Origin: Juglans regia
Lineage: Eukaryota > Streptophyta > Magnoliopsida > Fagales > Juglandaceae
Assembly: GCF_001411555.2 (NCBI RefSeq)
Contig: NC_049904.1
Coordinates: 22,023,370 to 22,087,369, forward strand
Reading direction: 5' to 3'
Length of the DNA stretch: 64,000 nt
Part shown: positions 59,411 through 64,000 of the stretch, in pieces
How the letters are laid out: each line of letters begins with the position of its first letter
Position numbering within the stretch: the first letter of the stretch is position 1
The notes under the pieces: generated by a model
Told to the model about the DNA's origin: nothing
Database searches by the model: none
Seen by the model: only the letters and a program-made list of their open reading frames with translations
Program-made: the position numbers and the translations under genes

Positions 59411-61290
59411 GATTACCTTTAGCTTTTTTTTATTTATTTTTAATAACACATGACATGCTATAGTAGGAATAAAATTAATATCATATGTCTATACTCGAAA
59501 CTATGTAATAATTATTAAATAAACAAGTAACAATAAGTTGGATATTCTAGCCGGCAATTTTAGGCAAAGGGATCTCTCCATCTAGTTGATTGTGGACGAA
59601 CCGGATCCAATTGCCCGACATATGACCAATTCATCGACAACGCAATGCATTTGCTCATCTGTCCATCTTTGTCAAGTCTCGGCCCAAAGCATCGAAATGT
59701 CTGTCAGCATTCCTGTTTCACTTTTCCTCAACAACAGCATATAAGTCCTTTTGTTTCTCCAACATTGATGTTTACGAAAATGAAATGGCTATATCTTTAT
59801 CATTGTACGTTTCCTTTGCTTATTAATAAATTATAGCTTCTCCAAATATATATGCTTTTTCCCTGCATTAATATATAGAGTGATCGATGACAGATTGGGA
59901 CGCTTTCGGATTCAGTATGAATTCTGCTTTCTGCCTGTAATTTTCCTTTTGTTAAATACGTGTCTAAAACGTAGTTAAATGTTCAAACTACACCTAAATT
60001 TTCTAAACATTTCCCTTGAAACTGTAGTTTTCTCATTATAGGGAAATTGGAGATTAAAAAATTAAAGGTGGCAATATGCGATCACACGATCTCATGTGAA
60101 CCCATGCAATACAAACCCGACACTAAATTAGCGAATTTGAGCTTGATATAAATTGATTCAGGTCAAAATAGGTTTACCCATTAAGGTATGATTAATATAC
60201 GAGTGAATAATGGGTCAACATACTTAATCTCAAATCAACCTGCAATAATCTATTTAAATTTTATTTCAAAATTACAATTGTATTATTATTGGGTTATAAT
60301 ATTGATATTTCTCAATATGCTTCTTTTTTATTGATGAGATTGTAATTTGGACCTATGCTCATATTTGTTATTGTTGAGTTTGTAATATTGGTTTTATTAT
60401 AGGTTAAAATTTGAGAAATATTAATATTTTTTGTTAGTAGGTAGTCTTATTGTTTTTTCTTGAAAAATACATATTTTAACTTTTTATATGAGATTATGTT
60501 AATCAGGTCAAATGGGTTATGCAGGTCAGTTCAACTCATTTACATAAAATGGATTGAAGTGGATTGAAATGAGTACGCGTGTCGTGTTAACTCATTTCTA
60601 ATTAATTATTAAATTGGTCAAAACAGGTCATATCGTGTCGTGTAACCCGTCATTTAAATGGATCGTATTAGGGTTTGAAGTTCTGACCTGTTTAGTTTAA
60701 TAGATCATGTTCGAATTGATCCCTATAGTCGAATGTCCATGACTTGAAATGATACGAACACAACATGTGAATACAAATTGTCCCCCCCAACAAAAATTAC
60801 ATAATAATGTGAAAAAAGATAAATCTAACTACAAGTAACAATACTTGTAACTTCTGTTAAGACATGAATATAAATAATAAAATCTATTTAATCACATATG
60901 ATTAACTTAGGATAAATTGTAATTTCACATGATATTAAAACAAGCTGGGTCCTTAGTTCGAACTCTGACTTTATATTTAACCTGATTAATTAAATATTTG
61001 GATGTTAAAATAGAAATAAAAATAATAAAATCTATACTTTTCTATCAACTTAAACTTTTCATATAAGTGATAATTTCACAAGTTAAGCTCGACCTGAATC
61101 TCTTGACTCAACTCGAGCAAGTTGGTTGAGCGGATGTTAGACATCAACCTCAGACATTATAGAATAAATATGATATTTCTTAAAAGAGTGTCAACGTTAG
61201 CATTTTGATTTCTAAATTCTTGATTGAGTAACTTGATCTTCTAGTTATATCTCTTACTCTAATTTATTTTCATGTTTTGTTTTTATAAGA
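59411..61290. other. Intergenic DNA with one dispersed repeat
   Basis: No gene recognised. About 60,060-60,795 resembles a widespread plant repeat: it opens AAAGGTGGCAATATGCG, carries GTCAAAACAGGTCATATCGT and GTCGTGTAACCCGTC, and closes near a run of seven C. It may be a non-autonomous hAT relative, but no target duplication was found. Confidence 0.4.
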
Positions 61291-61339
61291 ACAGAATACT
61301 TTTATTCATCAATTCAAATTACATTACAAATTAGATGAA

Positions 61340-61546
61340 TCAACCCAAATAGCTTAGGATATACATACAAACTGGAATTGAATTCCACCAAAGAGATACA
61401 TCATCAAGATGCCATGCATATTTAGCCAAAGCATGAGCTATGCCATTTGCTGCACGACCTCTATATTGAATAGACCAATTAGAGTAAAAATTTTGATTAG
61501 TGGTCAGAAATCTTGCAAATTTTGATTTAATGAAAAAAGTGACCAA
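61340..61546 (-). pseudogene. LINE-type RNase H relic
   Basis: The minus frame reads SIQYRGRAANGIAHALAKYA then WHLDDVSLWWNSIP. The R-x-x-N-x-x-AHxLAK(Y)A pattern is the end of the RVT_3 RNase H-like domain in plant LINE polyproteins. Only about 60 residues remain. Confidence 0.65.
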
Positions 61547-62023
61547 AAATATTTCTATAATATGTCAAGGTAAAAGGGTAAAATTGAGGAAACAAAAATA
61601 GAACGTCTTAGAAAAACTTAAAGAATATGAAAGTTAAATATTAAAAATTAATTAAATATATTTAATGTCGAAACTTAACTTAATTCTTATTTTAAGAAAA
61701 TACATAAATAACTATAACACATCATGCATGCATCATGCATACAGATCATTAATCTTTTTTAATACGACCAAAACGTTTGGGGACCTGGGAGCGTTACTTT
61801 CAATCAAAAAGTACATAAATATTACAATTATCTAATTTGAAGTGTATATTATAAAAAGGTAGGCTGATAGCATCCTTCGGATCTTTCCCTCAAGGAGACG
61901 GCAATTCTCGGCATAAAATACATTTACAATCAAACAAGAATAAGGGCGTTGTGGTCATAACAAGTGGTACTAACAAGCAACACTACTACTCGGTCAATCT
62001 GGCCATTTTTCACAGCGTTTGCA

Positions 62024-62034
62024 CCTTATATATA
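62024..62034 (+). promoter_or_regulatory. Candidate TATA box of the NPF gene
   Basis: CTTATATATACACC lies about 245 bp before the first recognised coding exon. The match to TATAWAW is good, but no transcription start can be verified. Confidence 0.4.
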
Positions 62035-62273
62035 CACCAATGACGCTCATTATTTTCAACGTACCCATCTCAGCATTAGAAGTGCTCTTTTGCACCAGGC
62101 AATAGATCAAGATAGACTCTTGCTAGTAGCTAGCTATCTATGGTACTTTGCTTTTGATCTCTTCAATGTGCTCATGACATTCATGCATATATATATACAT
62201 ATATATATATATGTTCTTGCTTTAGGTTCATTATAACTTTCTTTCGTATTGTCATAATTTGGTGCATATGTAG

Positions 62274-64000
62274 GAGAAACCAGAGCTGGTCGTTGAAGGA
62301 AAGGTCGACTGGAAGGGAAGAGAAGCGTTGAAGTACAAACATGGAGGAACCAGAACTTCGTTGCTCATACTCTGTACGTAAAAACTCAACTTGGTTTTGT
62401 ATAAATAGAAAGATATATAGCTTGATGCATGGTTGTGTATATATGATATTGCCAGTTATAAGAAGATCATGCATCATCCATATTAATTGTTTTGTAGGCC
62501 ATGACTTAAATTTCGTGGTTAACGAATATTAATGTTTATGATGTTGTAGCCACGTTTGCTTTTGAGCACGTAGCAACCTTTGCACTGGCCGTGAACTTGG
62601 TGACATATTTTAATAGGGTGATGCACATGGAACTTGCCGAGGCTGCTAATCAGCTAACCAACTACATGGGCACTGCTTACATTCTCTCCAATCTGGCAGC
62701 TCTCCTTGCAGATACTTACATTGGCAGATTTAAAACTGTTGTCTTTGCTGGAAGCCTCGAGTTTTTGGTATGCTTAATTACAAAGCTTATATATATCCAT
62801 CTTCATTGGTGTCAAATATCTAAGCCGTATACTTCTGTCAAAACTCCTCACTTCTCTTAAATACAATGTGAAATTACCACTTGTTTCAAAAGTTTAAATT
62901 AATAGGAAGATATATATTTTATTATTTATTTTATATTTTAACACTCCTCTCACGTGTGGGCTAAATTTCTCCTCAATGGGTGGCCCAACATGTGAAATAT
63001 TTAATTAAATAAGGTAGAGTGTAGAGTCAGGACTCGAACTCAGAATTTATACTCTGATACCATGTGAAATCATCATTTGTCGCAAAAGTTTAAGCTGATA
63101 GAGGGTTTTATTATTTATTTTATATCTTAACATGCAATAAGAAAGCTTTTTAAAGGGAGAGGTTAGAGTGGGCAAAAGAATCATGGTTTGTTTTCATAAC
63201 TCCTCTCAACTCATCTTATCTAATCATTATAACTTTTTTAAATTTTCACACAAAATAAAATAAACAATTCAACTTTTTCAAATCACAAAATAAAAATTAA
63301 TATTAAAAAAATATATTATAACAATATTTTATTCAACTTTTAACTTTAATCTCAACTCATCTCATATCATCTGCGAAAACAAACGATGATTTAAAGTCTA
63401 TTTCAAACTGACCAAAACAACAATGAACTGTAATTATAGAACTTACAGCAGTACTGATTATGGCAATGGACTAAGAGTGACTGGCCATTTTTTCTATTCA
63501 TATTTAATTTGCTCTGTTCTAAAAGAATTTAACTGTGGTTTTTACTTTCTGTTTCGCATGCTTGTTTATCAGGGACTAGCATTGTTAGCAGTACAAGCTC
63601 ACTATCCCAAACTAAAGCCCCCAGTTTGCAACATCTTTGATCCAGCTTCTCGCTGTGAGAAAATTGATGGTGCCAATGCTGCCCTCCTCTTTATTGGTCT
63701 GTATATGCTTGCTGCTGGGTCGGCATCAGTCAAAGCTGCATTGCCATCACATGGAGCTGATCAATTTGATGAAAAAGACCCAAAAGAAGCAAGGCAGATG
63801 TCCAGCTTCTTCAATGGCCTTTTACTGGCCGTATGTGTTGGTGGTGCTATTAGCTTAACGTTAATTGTGTGGATCCAGGATAATAGAGGTTGGGACTGGG
63901 GCTTTGGGATCTCTTCCATCGCCTTGTTCTTGGCTGTGATTGTCTTTGCTTCGGGACTACCAATTTACAGGATACAAGTGATTCAAGGAAATAGCCCCAT
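62274..64000 (+). CDS. NRT1/PTR family (NPF) transporter, 5' part, runs off the window
   Basis: NPF proteins are 12-helix proton-coupled membrane carriers of nitrate, peptides or hormones. Exons: 62,274-62,373 ([33 protein letters not shown]), 62,550-62,767 ([20 protein letters not shown], then [20 protein letters not shown]) and 63,573 to beyond 64,000 ([68 protein letters not shown]). Borders are GT-AG and phases agree. About six helices are visible. The first coding exon with the start codon was not found and should be short. Helix 1 has FEHVATF where transporting members often have an ExxER/K motif. It resembles NPF4-type sequences most, but the subfamily is not settled. Confidence 0.9.
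62870..63135. repeat. Dispersed repeat in NPF intron
   Basis: Two related halves: ACCACTTGTTTCAAAAGTTT near 62,877 and ATCATTTGTCGCAAAAGTTT near 63,070, each followed by a TTATTATTTATTTTATAT stretch and TTAACA. TACTCTGATACCATGTGAAA sits between. This looks like a direct duplication with about 190-bp spacing. Confidence 0.6.
63186..63384. mobile_element. MITE in NPF intron
   Basis: GTTTGTTTTC at 63,186 and GAAAACAAAC at 63,375-63,384 are a perfect 10-bp inverted pair. Both inner flanks carry CTCAACTCATCT. The core is AT-rich. A fragment of the same family is at 7880. Confidence 0.65.

Noticed and set aside
1..64000. tRNA, rRNA or microRNA genes
   Set aside because: None was seen by eye; initiator-tRNA-like motifs are primer-binding sites or repeats (for example near 63,055), not tRNA genes.

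Overview
This is nuclear DNA of a flowering plant. It has AT-rich intergenic DNA, GT-AG introns, plant-type Copia, Gypsy, CACTA, Mutator-like (MULE), hAT and LINE elements, and one clearly recognisable gene: an orthologue of Arabidopsis CAD1, a MACPF-domain immune regulator. The repeat families and gene sequences look like a woody eudicot, perhaps Fagales, but that is an inference and not a species call. All exon and element boundaries were placed by eye from splice consensus, family similarity and repeat ends. Layout: 1-5.9 kb is the right part of a decayed CACTA (En/Spm) transposon, with tandem repeats, a tnp2 transposase relic, a DUF4216-like relic and a second multi-exon Transposase_24-type gene; its right terminus is at 5939. 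5.9-12.5 kb is intergenic DNA with a diverged Gypsy LTR-like segment, a second CACTA end and small MITEs. 12.5-27.4 kb is one nested retrotransposon cluster. An internally deleted Copia (A) carries a rearranged Copia (B) in its 5' LTR, B holds a Gypsy-like solo LTR, and a Gypsy element (C) with 2.2-kb LTRs sits in A's RT/RNase H region. Three of the four insertions keep convincing target-site duplications. 27.4-38.4 kb holds CACTA-related tandem repeats, a broken copy of the first exons of the mRNA 3'-end-processing endonuclease CPSF73-I, a CACTA-like element carrying an untranslated-exon-like segment, several MITEs, and a 1.43-kb hAT element with a perfect 8-bp target-site duplication. The hAT element ends about 300 bp before the CAD1 start codon. 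CAD1 (38,730-49,374, + strand) has six coding exons that join in phase into a 575-residue protein. Intron 1 is 6.5 kb and is filled with LINE fragments. 49.9-59.4 kb is a probable 9.5-kb MULE. It contains a GRF zinc-finger gene on + and a FAR1-type MULE transposase on -, both broken by stops, and a telomere-like minisatellite near the left end. 59.4-62.2 kb is intergenic with repeat and RNase H relics. From about 62.27 kb to the window edge is the 5' part of an intact-looking NRT1/PTR (NPF) family transporter gene on +. The genes do not form a pathway. CAD1 (cell-death control) and the NPF transporter are separate host genes, and nearly everything else is transposon sequence or captured gene pieces.
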